Part shown: in pieces, positions 28,593-38,919 of the stretch
Numbering within the stretch: position 1 is the stretch's first letter
Layout: each line of letters opens with the position of its first letter
Assembly: GCA_963844435.1 (NCBI GenBank)
Contig: CAWJOG010000003.1
Coordinates: forward strand, 248,001-312,000
Length of the DNA: 64,000 nucleotides
From: JBDSLU01 sp963844435
GTDB taxonomy: Bacteria; Acidobacteriota; Vicinamibacteria; Vicinamibacterales; Vicinamibacteraceae
Direction: 5' to 3'
Notes under the pieces: generated by a model
The model's database searches: none
What the model was told of the DNA's origin: nothing
The model's input: only the letters and a program-made list of their open reading frames with translations
Position numbers and translations under genes: made by a program

Positions 28593-29852
28593 TCAGCCGT
28601 CGATCCAGGCGGTGCGCCGCCGGTCGAGCAGCCGCCGTTCGGCGGCATTCCCGCTGCTGGAGATGGCGGCATCGAGCGCGGCGACGGCGTCGTCGCGACG
28701 GCCGAGCCGTTCGAGGAGATCGGCGCGGATGGCGTGCAGGAGCGGGTAGTCGTCGAGGGGGCCTGATGCGGCGGCCAGGGACTCGACGATGCGAAACGCT
28801 GCCGCCGGGCCGTCCACCTCCGCCACCGCCACCGCGCGATTCAACGCCACGATGGGCGTCGGCGCTACAGCGAGCAGCTGATCGTAGAGCGCGACGATCT
28901 GGCGCCAGTCGGTGGCGCCGGCCGTCGGCGCGTCAGCGTGCACCGCGTTGATCGCCGCCTGGATCTGGTACGGCCCGGGACGATTGCGGCGCAGGCAGTG
29001 GCGGACGATGCCGTGGCCCTCGGCGATCAGCGTCCGATCCCACGCGCGGCGGTCCTGATCGCCCAGCCGGACCAGGAGACCGTCGGCATCGACGCGGGCG
29101 GCGCGGCGGGCGTGGATCAGCAGCATCAGCGCGAGCAGGCCGAGGACCTCCCCTTCGTCCGGCAGGAGCCCGGCCAGCACACGCCCCAGCCGGATGGCCT
29201 CCGCGCACAGCTCGTCGCGGACCAGGCGCTCGCCGCCCGATGCCGCGTAGCCTTCGTTGAAGATCAGGTAGACGACGGCGAGCACCGCGCGCAGACGCTG
29301 TGGCAGCTCGCCCTGTTCCGGCACGCGGTAGGGGATGCCGGCGTCGCGGATCTTGGCCTTGGCCCGGACGATCCGCTGCGCCATCGTCGCCTCCGGCACC
29401 AGGAAAGCGCGCGCGATCTCCGGCGTCGTGAGGCCGCCGAGGAGCCGCAGCGTCAGCGCCACCTGCGTGCCCGTCGCGAGCGCCGGGTGACAGCAGGTGA
29501 AGATCAGGCGCAGCCGATCGTCGTGCACGGCGTCCTCCTCGACCGGCTCCTCGCGGGCATGGAGCAAGGCCGCCTGCGCGTGCCGATCGGCGCGCGACGC
29601 CTCACGGCGCAGGCGATCGATGGCGCGGTTGCGGGCGGTGGTGATGATCCACCCCGCCGGACTCGGCGGGAGCCCCGTCTCCGGCCACCGCGCGGCCGCC
29701 GTCGTGAACGCATCCTGGACGGCGTCCTCGGCCGTGCCGATGTCGCCGAAGACGCGGGTCAGCACGGCCACCGCCCGACCGTACTCCTCGCGGAACACCC
29801 GTTCGACGTCCCCGGTGGTGGCCCTGGCATCGGGGGCGGGCCCGTCGCTCAC
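28593..29852 (-). CDS. ECF42-type RNA polymerase sigma factor with C-terminal extension
   Basis: This 419-residue protein has ECF region 2 (FREEYGRAVAVLTRVFGDIG; AEDAVQDAFTTAAARWP; PAGWIITTARNRAIDRLRRE) and region 4 (QVALTLRLLGGLTTPEIARA; FLVPEATMAQRIVRAKAKIR). A helical C-terminal extension typical of ECF42 follows (YLIFNEGYAASGGERLVRDE; YDQLLAVAPTPIVALNRAVA). This group has no anti-sigma factor; it is found with DGPF-domain proteins and the extension is thought to regulate it. It starts with GTG overlapping the DGPF stop (GTGA). A second cassette lies at 55514-57217. Confidence 0.94.
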   Translation of the reverse strand: MSDGPAPDARATTGDVERVFREEYGRAVAVLTRVFGDIGTAEDAVQDAFTTAAARWPETGLPPSPAGWIITTARNRAIDRLRREASRADRHAQAALLHAREEPVEEDAVHDDRLRLIFTCCHPALATGTQVALTLRLLGGLTTPEIARAFLVPEATMAQRIVRAKAKIRDAGIPYRVPEQGELPQRLRAVLAVVYLIFNEGYAASGGERLVRDELCAEAIRLGRVLAGLLPDEGEVLGLLALMLLIHARRAARVDADGLLVRLGDQDRRAWDRTLIAEGHGIVRHCLRRNRPGPYQIQAAINAVHADAPTAGATDWRQIVALYDQLLAVAPTPIVALNRAVAVAEVDGPAAAFRIVESLAAASGPLDDYPLLHAIRADLLERLGRRDDAVAALDAAISSSGNAAERRLLDRRRTAWIDG

Positions 29853-30217
29853 GGACCGTGCTCCTCGTGCATCGGCCGCACCTCGACCGCCAGCGGGCTG
29901 ACGATGCGCGCCAGCCGCCCGGCCCAGGCCAGCGCGGCGTCGAGGTCGGCGGCGCGGATGACCGTGAAGCCGCCGATGTGCTCCTTGCCCTCGGTGAACG
30001 GACCGTCCGTCATCAGCAGGTCCGCTTCGGGGTCGCGGGCACGGGCGCGGACGACGGTGGCCGTGTCCGGCGGGTGCAAGCCGGCGGCGAACACCCAGGC
30101 GCCGGCGCGTCGCAGGTCGTCGTTCAGGACGGCGAGGTTGCGCATGATCGGTTCGAGGAACTCCTTCGGCGGCACTGGCCCGTCGGGCTGGTAGATGCTG
30201 AGCAGGTACTGCTTCAT
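29849..30217 (-). CDS. YCII/DGPF domain protein, ECF42 partner
   Basis: This 122-residue protein of the YCII-related (DGPF) fold begins MKQYLLSIYQPDGPVPPKEF and carries the eponymous motif LMTDGPFTEGKEHIGGFTVI. Such proteins are small dimeric ferredoxin-like folds encoded next to ECF42 factors; their role in signalling is not well established. GGAG lies upstream of the ATG. It is coupled to the sigma gene by a GTGA overlap. Confidence 0.93.
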   Translation of the reverse strand: MKQYLLSIYQPDGPVPPKEFLEPIMRNLAVLNDDLRRAGAWVFAAGLHPPDTATVVRARARDPEADLLMTDGPFTEGKEHIGGFTVIRAADLDAALAWAGRLARIVSPLAVEVRPMHEEHGP

Positions 30218-30372
30218 TCCGAATCTCCACCAGCTAGACGAACAGCGGGTCTGCGGATCGACATGCGCGCGGCCCGCTCGTCCACGGTCTGCCCGGTTCC
30301 CGGTGCGCAGCTTGCAACGTCACTTCCCAGTCGGGCGGCGATGAACGCCGCTTGCCAGGATTGGAGACGTCG

Positions 30373-31476
30373 ATGCCCTCACGTGGGCCTGTGCGCTACG
30401 CGGTGGTCGGGCTCGGTCATATCGCCCAGGTGGCCGTGCTGCCGGCCTTCGCGCACGCGCGCCGAAACTCCCGCCTCGTCGCCGTCGTGAGCGGCGACGC
30501 GGCCAAGCGGCGGGAGGTCGCCCGCCGCTACCGCCTCGACCACGCGTACGACTATGACGACTACGAGGCCTGCCTCGAGCAGGTCGACGCCGTCTACATC
30601 GCGCTGCCCAACTCGCAGCACGCGGAGTATACGGTTCGCGCCGCGCGCGCCGGCGTCCACGTCCTGTGCGAGAAGCCCATGGCGGTCACCGCCGCCGAGT
30701 GCGAGCGGATGATCGCCGCCTGCGCCGAGCACCGCGTCAAGCTGATGATCGCCTACCGCCTCCACTTCGAGGAGATCAACCTGAAGGTGATCGACCTCGT
30801 GCGGAAGGGCAGGATCGGTGAGCCGAAGTACTTCAACTCGTCGTTCTCGATGACCGTGCGGCGCGGTGATATTCGCACGAAGAAGGCCTTCGGCGGCGGA
30901 TCGCTCTACGACATCGGCGTCTACTGCATCAACGCCGCGCGCTATCTGTTCCGCGCCGAGCCCATCGAAGTCGTGGCGATGTCGGTCCACAGCGGCGTCA
31001 AGGCGCTGTCCGAGATCGACGAATCGACGGCCGCGATCCTGCGCTTCGACGGCGGCCGCGTCGCGTCGTTCATCACCAGCTTCAACGGCGGCGATGTCGC
31101 CGCGTACCGCATCGTCGGCAGCAAGGGCGACATCCACGTCGATCCGGCCTACGAGTACGCGGAAGGCCTCGGCTACACGCTGACCGTCGATGGCAAGGCG
31201 CAGCGCAAGGCGATCGGCAAGCGCGACCAGTTCGCGCCGCAGCTGCTGCACTTCTCGGACTGCGTGCTGCGCGATCGCGCGCCCGAGCCGTCCGGCGAGG
31301 AAGGCCTGCAGGACGTGCGCATCGTGCAGGCGCTCTACGAGTCGGCCGAGATCGGCAAGGCGGTCGCGATCCCGCCGTTCCGGAAGGCGCGGCGGCCGAG
31401 CGGGCGGCAGCGCATCACCCGGCCCGGCGTCCGGAAGCCCGCGCTGGTCAAGGTCCAGAGCGCGAGCGTCGACTAG
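30373..31476 (+). CDS. Gfo/Idh/MocA oxidoreductase, glucose-fructose oxidoreductase-like
   Basis: This 367-residue NAD(P)-dependent oxidoreductase begins VRYAVVGLGHIAQVAVLPAF. It has VDAVYIALPNSQHAEYTVRA, the EKP motif VLCEKPMAVTAAECE and a C-terminal domain with FGGGSLYDIGVYCINAARYL, the Asp/Tyr-containing segment seen in glucose-fructose oxidoreductases. No export signal is present. The ATG at 30373 has GGAG 6 bases upstream; an upstream ATG at 30352 does not. The tail (FRKARRPSGRQRITRPGVRK) is basic. The substrate, probably a sugar or polyol, is not identifiable. Confidence 0.92.
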   Translation: MPSRGPVRYAVVGLGHIAQVAVLPAFAHARRNSRLVAVVSGDAAKRREVARRYRLDHAYDYDDYEACLEQVDAVYIALPNSQHAEYTVRAARAGVHVLCEKPMAVTAAECERMIAACAEHRVKLMIAYRLHFEEINLKVIDLVRKGRIGEPKYFNSSFSMTVRRGDIRTKKAFGGGSLYDIGVYCINAARYLFRAEPIEVVAMSVHSGVKALSEIDESTAAILRFDGGRVASFITSFNGGDVAAYRIVGSKGDIHVDPAYEYAEGLGYTLTVDGKAQRKAIGKRDQFAPQLLHFSDCVLRDRAPEPSGEEGLQDVRIVQALYESAEIGKAVAIPPFRKARRPSGRQRITRPGVRKPALVKVQSASVD

Positions 31477-31506
31477 CGGGCCGGGTCCGCGAAGACAGGA
31501 GACGAC

Positions 31507-32026
31507 ATGGCAAGTGAGCTGGACACGTTCTACCGGATGGTCGAATCGATCGAGACCGCGATGATGACGACGCGCCGGGCCGACGGGCACCTGCGCTCGC
31601 GCGCGATGGCCAATCAGAAGCGCGCGGCCGGCGCCGACCTCTGGTTCGTGTGCGCCGATGGCACCGCGAAGCTCGCGGACCTGGCCAGCGATCCACACGT
31701 CAACCTGACCTACTACCGCGACAGCAACCGCGAGTGGGTATCGGTCTCGGGGCTGGCGACCGTGACGCGCGATCGCGAGAAGATCCGCGAGCTGTGGGCC
31801 GAGGACTGGAAGGTGTGGTTCCCCGACGAGGGCGATCCGCGCCACGGCACGCCAGACGATCCGCGGCTCGTGCTGATCGGCGTCCACGTCCACGCGGCGG
31901 AGTTCCTCGAGGTGAACAAGCCGCGGCCGGTGATCCTCTACGAGCTGGTCAAGGGCTGGCTGACCGGCACCGAGCCTGAGCTTGGCGAGATGCACGCGAT
32001 CAAGGGGTGGGGCGACGTCGCGCTAG
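31507..32026 (+). CDS. Pyridoxamine 5'-phosphate oxidase-like general stress protein (probable frameshift at the end)
   Basis: A split-barrel flavin-binding protein of about 172 residues: ELDTFYRMVESIETAMMTTR, LRSRAMANQKRAAGADLWFV, VNLTYYRDSNREWVSVSGLA and KIRELWAEDWKVWFPDEGDP. It belongs to the general stress protein 26 group, which binds FMN/FAD; the reaction is unknown. As given, the frame runs on without stop into the next gene. Removing one G at AAGGGGTGGGG (about 32012) ends it at TAG 32024-32026 as AIKGGATSR, a normal length for the family. The end is therefore inferred. Confidence 0.8.
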
Positions 32027-32142
32027 CTCCAGGGTCACGGTTCTTGCAGCGTTCGACCCGGCGCGCCGGGACGCACCCCGGATGCCCCAATGCGGTCGGC
32101 TGCTACCCACTCGTGCCGGCTCGACCGCGAGGAACACTCCAG

Positions 32143-32356
32143 ATGGTTCAGCTGAATCTCCCCGACGAAGCGCCTGCGAGCACGCCCGAGCCGCCGCAGC
32201 CCCCGCCGCGGCGGCGACAGGGACCGGCCGCGCGACCGCAAGCGGCCGCCCGAGCCGGACGACGAGGCGCCGGAAACGCCGCCCACCGATCCCCGGCCCG
32301 TGCCGGTGCAGGATCCGCCTTCCGAGCCCAAGTCGCGCGGGCCGTACGTGGTGTAA
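32143..32356 (+). CDS. Small Pro/Arg/Asp-rich hypothetical protein (one frameshift)
   Basis: It starts MVQLNLPDEAPASTPEPPQP with GAGGAA upstream. The frame breaks near 32218 in CGGCGGCGACAGG. Dropping one base lets it continue DRPRDRKRPPEPDDEAPETP and end SEPKSRGPYVV at TAA 32354-32356, about 70 residues. It is charged, Pro-rich and disordered, with no known family. It sits between the stress protein and the hydrolase on the same strand, whose ATG follows 7 bases later. Confidence 0.5.
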
Positions 32357-32363
32357 TCCGCCC

Positions 32364-33192
32364 ATGGCGTCCATCACCACGCGCGACGGTGTTTCGCTCT
32401 ACGTCAAGGACTGGGGCCGCGGCCGCCCCGTCGTCCTGCTGCACGGCTGGCCGCTGTCGGCCGACACCTTCGACGACCTCGGGATGGCCATCGCCGGCGC
32501 CGGCATGCGTGCCATCGCCTACGACCGGCGCGGCTTCGGCCGTTCCGATCAGCCCTGGGGCGGCTACGACTACGACACGCTGGCCACCGATCTCGCCGAC
32601 GTCATCCAGCAGAAGGAGGCCCGCGGCGCGGCCCTCGTCGGCTTCTCGATGGGCGGCGGGGAAGTGGTGCGCTACCTGGCCCGCTTCCGCGATCACACCG
32701 TGACGCAGGCGGTCCTGATCGGATCGGTCGTGCCCTACATGCTGCAGACGCCCGACAACCCGAAGGGCGTGCCGCAAGCGGTCTTCGATCAGATGGGGCA
32801 GGGCATCGCCGACGATCGCGCGAAGTTCTGGGCCGGCTTCTTCCCGCAGTTCTACGGCAGCGGGCTGCTGCGCCAGGCGGTGAGCCACGAGGTCATCGAG
32901 TGGTCGCGCCAGGTCGCCATGCAGGCCAGCCTCAAGGCGACGCTGGCCTGTGCCCAGGCCTTCTCCACCACCGACTTCCGGCCCGATCTGAAGGCGGTCA
33001 CGGTGCCGACGCTGATCATCCACGGCACCGACGACGCCACCGTGCCCATCGACGTGTCGAGCCGTCAGGCCGCGGTGGGCATCGTCGGCAGCGTGCTGAA
33101 GGAGTACCGAGGGCGGCCCGCACGGGCTCCTGGCCTCGCACCAGACCGAGATCCGCAACGACGTCCTGGCGTTCCTGCGCTCCGGCGGCTGA
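32364..33192 (+). CDS. Alpha/beta hydrolase, non-heme haloperoxidase-like (one frameshift)
   Basis: About 275 residues. It has SLYVKDWGRGRPVVLLHGWP, MRAIAYDRRGFGRSDQPWGG, the nucleophile elbow LVGFSMGGGEVVRYL, the acid in LIIHGTDDATVPID, and the catalytic His in GGPHGLLASHQ. The layout matches cofactor-free haloperoxidases and related esterases; the real substrate is unknown. One extra base near 33108 (GTACCGAGGGC) breaks the frame before the His; removing it gives the normal end VLAFLRSGG. Confidence 0.87.
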
Positions 33193-33268
33193 ACCGCCGC
33201 CGGAACCGCGCGCCCGGCGCCATCCGTCGTGGCGGATGCGTGGCGGGTTGAGGTACCGTGCCGCAGCG

Positions 33269-34390
33269 ATGTCTGAACGCGCAGTGGACGAGGCGTTCGT
33301 CCGGGCCTTCGGGGCCCCGCCCGACGCCGACGCGCAGGCGCCGGGCCGGGTCAACCTGATCGGCGAGCACACCGACTACCACCACGGCTTCGTGCTGCCG
33401 ACCGTGCTGCCGCAGCGAACGCACGTGTGGCTGCGCCGCGGCGAGCGCAGCCGCGTCCGCGCGTTCAGCGCCACGCTGGGCGGCGACGCCGCCACCTACA
33501 GTCTCGGCGACGAGCACCCCGGCAAGGGCTGGATCGACTACGTCCAGGGTGTGACCGATGTCCTGCGCGGCCACGGCATCGAGGTCGAGGGCTTCGACGC
33601 GTGGATCGTGTCGACCATCCCCGTCGGCGGCGGCGTGTCGTCGAGCGCCGCGTTGTGCGTGAGCCTGCTGCGCGGGCTGCGCGCGCTCCAGGACCTGCCG
33701 ATCGACGATCACGCCATTGCCCGTCTGGCGCAGCGCGTCGAAACCGACTTCGTCGGCGCGCCGGTGGGGATCATGGACCAGATGGCGTGCAGCCTGGGCC
33801 GGCCAGGCGAGGCGCTCTTCGTCGACACGCGGGCCCTCGCCTTCGAGCGGATTCCGTGGCCGGTGCGCGCCGAGCTCGTCGTGATCGATTCGGGTGTCGC
33901 GCACCAGCATGCCGGCGGCGAGTACGTGGACCGCCGGCGCGAATCGTTCGCCGCGGCGGCCACGCTCGGTGTCTCGCACCTGCGCGACCTCGGCGTCGAT
34001 GCGCTGCCGGCGATCGCCCGGCTGCCCGACGTCGAGGCGCGCCGGGCACGGCACATCGTGACCGAGAACCAGCGCGTGCTCGACGCGGTCGCGGCGCTCC
34101 GCGCCGGCGATCTCCCGACGGTCGGGGCGCTGTTCGACGCGTCCCACGCGTCGATGCGCGACGACTACGAGATCACGACGCCCGAGATCGACGCGCTGGT
34201 CGCGCTGGGCCAGGCCGACCCGGCGATCTACGGCGCGCGGATGACGGGCGGCGGCTTCGGCGGCGCGGTGGTGATGCTGGCCCGCGCGGGCGAAGGACGC
34301 GCCGCTGCCGAGCGGATCGCCGCCGCGTACAGCGCGCAGGTCGGCCGCCAGGCGACGATCCTTTCGCCGCTCGCCGTCACCGGCGCGTGA
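33269..34390 (+). CDS. galK: Galactokinase (GHMP kinase family)
   Basis: This 373-residue enzyme phosphorylates galactose to galactose 1-phosphate with ATP in the Leloir pathway. It shows the N-terminal signature APGRVNLIGEHTDYHHGFVL, the GHMP ATP loop IPVGGGVSSSAALCVSLLRG, the catalytic Asp region GAPVGIMDQMACSLG and the C-terminal motif YGARMTGGGFGGAVVML. No other Leloir gene is adjacent. The frame is intact. Its last 14 bases overlap the convergent UdgX gene. Confidence 0.95.
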   Translation: MSERAVDEAFVRAFGAPPDADAQAPGRVNLIGEHTDYHHGFVLPTVLPQRTHVWLRRGERSRVRAFSATLGGDAATYSLGDEHPGKGWIDYVQGVTDVLRGHGIEVEGFDAWIVSTIPVGGGVSSSAALCVSLLRGLRALQDLPIDDHAIARLAQRVETDFVGAPVGIMDQMACSLGRPGEALFVDTRALAFERIPWPVRAELVVIDSGVAHQHAGGEYVDRRRESFAAAATLGVSHLRDLGVDALPAIARLPDVEARRARHIVTENQRVLDAVAALRAGDLPTVGALFDASHASMRDDYEITTPEIDALVALGQADPAIYGARMTGGGFGGAVVMLARAGEGRAAAERIAAAYSAQVGRQATILSPLAVTGA

Positions 34391-35009
34391 GCGTCTTCGC
34401 CGCGGTTCGCAGGTCGGCGACGAAGGCGCGGAACGCCTCCTTCCGCCCGGCGTCGTCCGGCGCGCGGAGGATCGACGACGGGTGCACCGTGACCAGGACC
34501 GGGAGCCCACCCTCGCGCGCGATCGTCGTGCCGCGATCGCGCGTCACGCGCCCGCCCGGTCCGAGCAGCGATCGCACCGCGGTGGCGCCCAGCGCGACGA
34601 CCAGGCGCGGCGCCAGCGCCTGCAGTTCGAGCTCCAGCCACAGCTGGCAGGCGAGCACCTCGGCGGTGTTGGGCTTCTCGTGCAGCCGCCGCGTCCCGCG
34701 CGGCTCCCACTTGAAGTGCTTCACCGCGTTGGTCAGATAGACGCGCCGCCGGTCGAGCCCCGATTCGGCCAGGGCCTTGCGAAGCAACTGGCCGGCCGGA
34801 CCGACGAAGGGCTCGCCGGTCGTGTCTTCCTTGTCGCCGGGCTGTTCGCCGACGAGCACGACCTCGGCATCGGCGTCGCCGGCGCCGAACACCGTCTGCG
34901 TCGCCCGCCGCCACAGCGGGCAGCGCCGACAGCCGGCCGCGTCCTCCCGCACGTCCTCGAGCCGTCGCGGTGTCACCGGCTGTGGCGGCAACTGGCGCTT
35001 ACGAGCCAT
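34377..35009 (-). CDS. udgX: UdgX family uracil-DNA glycosylase-like protein
   Basis: This 210-residue protein is of the family 4-related UdgX type. Four cysteines for an iron-sulfur cluster are placed as in family 4 (first pair in DAAGCRRCPLWRRATQTVFG). Motif A is VLVGEQPGDKEDTTGEPFVG, and motif B is LVTVHPSSILRA. The diagnostic loop is KHFKWEPRGTRRLHEKPNTA, where the sequence RRLH matches the KRRIH insertion of UdgX. In the mycobacterial protein the His forms a covalent bond to the DNA after uracil release. The start has no rival because the frame upstream is shadow sequence. Confidence 0.88.
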   Translation of the reverse strand: MARKRQLPPQPVTPRRLEDVREDAAGCRRCPLWRRATQTVFGAGDADAEVVLVGEQPGDKEDTTGEPFVGPAGQLLRKALAESGLDRRRVYLTNAVKHFKWEPRGTRRLHEKPNTAEVLACQLWLELELQALAPRLVVALGATAVRSLLGPGGRVTRDRGTTIAREGGLPVLVTVHPSSILRAPDDAGRKEAFRAFVADLRTAAKTLTRR

Positions 35010-35153
35010 GGTCGTGCCGCGGTGCAAAAGAGGGTCCCGGAGGTCCCAGAATCGAGCGGCCGAGCTGGAACGTCTGCCGGTGGCGTGCCTCCCGCATTGA
35101 CGCTGGCGGCGGGGGGGCGATGGGCATAGAATCCCCTCACGCGGAGCACAACT

Positions 35154-35798
35154 GTGAACGCGATTCGCCTCGTCCTCGCAGACGACCACGCCACGATCCG
35201 GGATGCCCTCAAGCTCCTGCTGAGCGGGCAGCCCGATTTGCAGGTCGTGGGTGAAGCCGTCGACGGCCAGCAGGCCATAGACGCCGCCGTGGCGCTCAAG
35301 CCCGACGTGCTGCTGATGGACGTCAGCATGCCCGGCCTGAACGGCCTCCAGGCGACCGCCGCGGTCCGCCAGCGCGCGCCGGGCGTGAAGGTCCTGACGC
35401 TGACGCGGCATGCCGAAGAGAGCTATCTGGGCGAGCTGCTGCGCGCGGGCGCGGCCGGCTACGCGCTGAAGCAAAGCAGCTCCGCCGAGCTGATCAACGC
35501 CATCCGCACGGTGGCGAGCGGCCGCCCGTACCTCGACCCCGAGCTCAATCACGGCCTGATGGGGCTCTTCGTTCAAGGCCGCACCTTCCGCAAGCCGCCG
35601 GACCTGACGCCGCGCGAAACCGAGGTGCTCCGCCTCACCGCGTGGGGCTACAGCAACAAGGAGATCGCTTCGCGACTCGGGCTGAGCGTGAAGACGGTCG
35701 AAGTGCACAAGACGAACGGGATGCGGAAGTTGGGGATGAACAGCCGTCTGCAGCTCGTGCGGTACGCGCTCCTGCGGAACTGGTTCCAGGATTCGTAG
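35154..35798 (+). CDS. NarL/FixJ family response regulator (LuxR-type output)
   Basis: This 214-residue regulator has a receiver (IRLVLADDHATIRDALKLLL; phosphoacceptor VLLMDVSMPGLNGLQ; AGYALKQSSSAELINAI) and a LuxR helix-turn-helix (LTPRETEVLRLTAWGYSNKE; IASRLGLSVKTVEVHKTNGM). The switch Thr-like position reads LTLTRH. It starts with GTG. A TAGAAT -10-like box lies about 23 bases upstream. It opens a run of five signalling genes on the plus strand. Confidence 0.95.
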   Translation: MNAIRLVLADDHATIRDALKLLLSGQPDLQVVGEAVDGQQAIDAAVALKPDVLLMDVSMPGLNGLQATAAVRQRAPGVKVLTLTRHAEESYLGELLRAGAAGYALKQSSSAELINAIRTVASGRPYLDPELNHGLMGLFVQGRTFRKPPDLTPRETEVLRLTAWGYSNKEIASRLGLSVKTVEVHKTNGMRKLGMNSRLQLVRYALLRNWFQDS

Positions 35799-35921
35799 CG
35801 GCCCTCGGGCGTTGGTTGTACGGGAGATCCCACCTCAGATCAGCGGCGGCCCCATAGCGCCTCGCGAGCGCTTCGCGCATGCTCTTCCTTCGGCCCCCCG
35901 GCTGGGAAGGTAAGCGAGGCC

Positions 35922-37335
<1,414 letters not shown>

Positions 37336-37496
37336 GGGAACCGCCTCACCACCTGTTGGAACAGGACGGGCCCACCCGCAACCGTCCTGGTACCACTTTG
37401 GCGGCGCCACGCCCCATCCGGCCTGCGGCTGAGGGGTCTACGGTCAGCCGCAGGCGTGCCCCGCGCGCGGCAACGTTGTTGCTATAGACCCGGGGC

Positions 37497-38894
37497 ATGG
37501 CCCTTCCTCCCGCGCTGCTGCTCGCGTTCGACGCGGCCGTCGCGTGGCCTGTCTGGATGGTGGCCAGCGTGGTCGCGGTGTCCAGCGCGTTCTGGTTCAG
37601 TCGCCGTGACGATGACGGCGAGCCTGCCGACGAGTCGTCCAGAACCAGCCCAGCCGGCCGCTCCGCCGAAGACGTCATCCGCATCCGCGAGCTGCAGGAG
37701 ACGGTCGACGAGCTCACCCGCCTGCGCGCCGCCGCCCTCGAGGCGGCGCAGCGCCGCGACGAGTTCCTCACCACGATCTCGCACGAGCTGCGCAGTCCGC
37801 TGAACGCCATCCTCGGCTGGACGCAGGTGCTCGAGCCGCGCCGCGATCTGCCGGCCGACGTTCGCGACGCGCTGCACGTCATCCGTCGCAACGCGCTCCG
37901 CCAGCGGCAGCTCCTCGACGATCTGGTCGACATGTCGCGCGTGGTCAGCGGCGCGCTCCGCATCGAGCCGCGGCCGATGCGCATCCAGGACGCGCTCGAC
38001 GAGGCGTGCCAGGCGGTGCGTCCGGAGATGGAGCGCAAGGGCATCCGCCTCGACTGCGAGGTCGATTGCCCCGCCATCGTCAGCGGTGACGCGCGACGCC
38101 TCCAGCAGGTGCTCCGCAACCTGCTCTCGAACGCGATCCGCTTCACCCCGACCGGCGGCACCATCTCGGTCCGGGCGACGCGCGGGCCCAGCGAGGTGTC
38201 GCTCATCATCAGCGACACCGGCGCCGGGATCGATTCCACGTTCCTGCCGCACGTGTTCGAGCCGTTCCGCCAGCAGCCGGGCGCGACACCGCGCGATCAG
38301 ACGACGTTCGGGCTGGGGTTGGCGCTGTCGAGGATCATCGTCGTCGGACACGGCGGCCGCGTGACCGCGTACAGCGAAGGGCCGGGGCGCGGCTCCGTGT
38401 TCACGGTGACCCTGCCGACGCTCCCCACGGAGCAGAGCGAGGCGTCGAGCGCGCCCGGCGAGGCGCCGGAGACCGCGCCCGTGGCGCCGCTCACCGGCCT
38501 GCGCGTGCTGGCGGTCGACGACGAGCCCGACTGGCGCGAGCTGCTCGGCCACATCCTCGGCGCCGCCGGCGCGGACGCGCGGATCGCCGCGTCGGCCGCG
38601 GAAGCGATCCAGATCTTCGAGGGGTGGCGGCCGGACGTGGTCCTCACCGACATCGCCATGCCGGTCACCGACGGCTACGGGCTGCTGTCGTCGATCCGCG
38701 GCCGCGGCGGCGCCGGGCGCGCCGTCCCGGCGATCGCGATGACCGCCCACGCCGGCACACAGGAGCGGACCCGCACCGCGCGGGCCGGGTTCGCGGAGCA
38801 TCTCGCCAAGCCGATTCCGCCGCACGAGCTCATCGAGGCCGTGCGCCGGGTCGCCGACCAGTCCCCGCGCGCCAAGGGAGTCGGATCTGCCTGA
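37497..38894 (+). CDS. Sensor histidine kinase with C-terminal receiver
   Basis: This 465-residue protein is intact. One N-terminal membrane segment (LLLAFDAAVAWPVWMVASVV) is followed by a coiled coil (RIRELQETVDELTRLRAAAL), the H-box TISHELRSPLNAILGWTQVL, N-box RNLLSNAIRFTPTGGTI, G-boxes SDTGAGI and FGLGLALSRIIV, and a receiver (LRVLAVDDEPDWRELLGHIL; VVLTDIAMPVTDGYGLL; HLAKPIPPHELI). It has no periplasmic sensor domain, so the signal is probably membrane-borne or supplied by a partner. A kinase without receiver starts 25 bases later. Confidence 0.94.
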   Translation: MALPPALLLAFDAAVAWPVWMVASVVAVSSAFWFSRRDDDGEPADESSRTSPAGRSAEDVIRIRELQETVDELTRLRAAALEAAQRRDEFLTTISHELRSPLNAILGWTQVLEPRRDLPADVRDALHVIRRNALRQRQLLDDLVDMSRVVSGALRIEPRPMRIQDALDEACQAVRPEMERKGIRLDCEVDCPAIVSGDARRLQQVLRNLLSNAIRFTPTGGTISVRATRGPSEVSLIISDTGAGIDSTFLPHVFEPFRQQPGATPRDQTTFGLGLALSRIIVVGHGGRVTAYSEGPGRGSVFTVTLPTLPTEQSEASSAPGEAPETAPVAPLTGLRVLAVDDEPDWRELLGHILGAAGADARIAASAAEAIQIFEGWRPDVVLTDIAMPVTDGYGLLSSIRGRGGAGRAVPAIAMTAHAGTQERTRTARAGFAEHLAKPIPPHELIEAVRRVADQSPRAKGVGSA

Positions 38895-38919
38895 TCGGGT
38901 CGCGCACTGGGATTCGGGG

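Noticed and set aside
32075..32100. CCCGGCGCGCCGGG-like palindrome as a terminator
   Set aside because: It is a short palindrome near 32060 without a following T-run and lies between co-directional genes; common at this G+C content.
35098..35130. Sigma-70 promoter TTGACG/TAGAAT before the NarL regulator
   Set aside because: The boxes are about 24 bases apart, too far for a standard promoter. Only the TAGAAT box is mentioned with the gene.
37336..37496. Sigma-54 promoter upstream of the hybrid kinase at 37497
   Set aside because: TGGTACCACTTTGGC is only a loose match to TGGCAC-N5-TTGC, and the GC dinucleotide is not at the required place.
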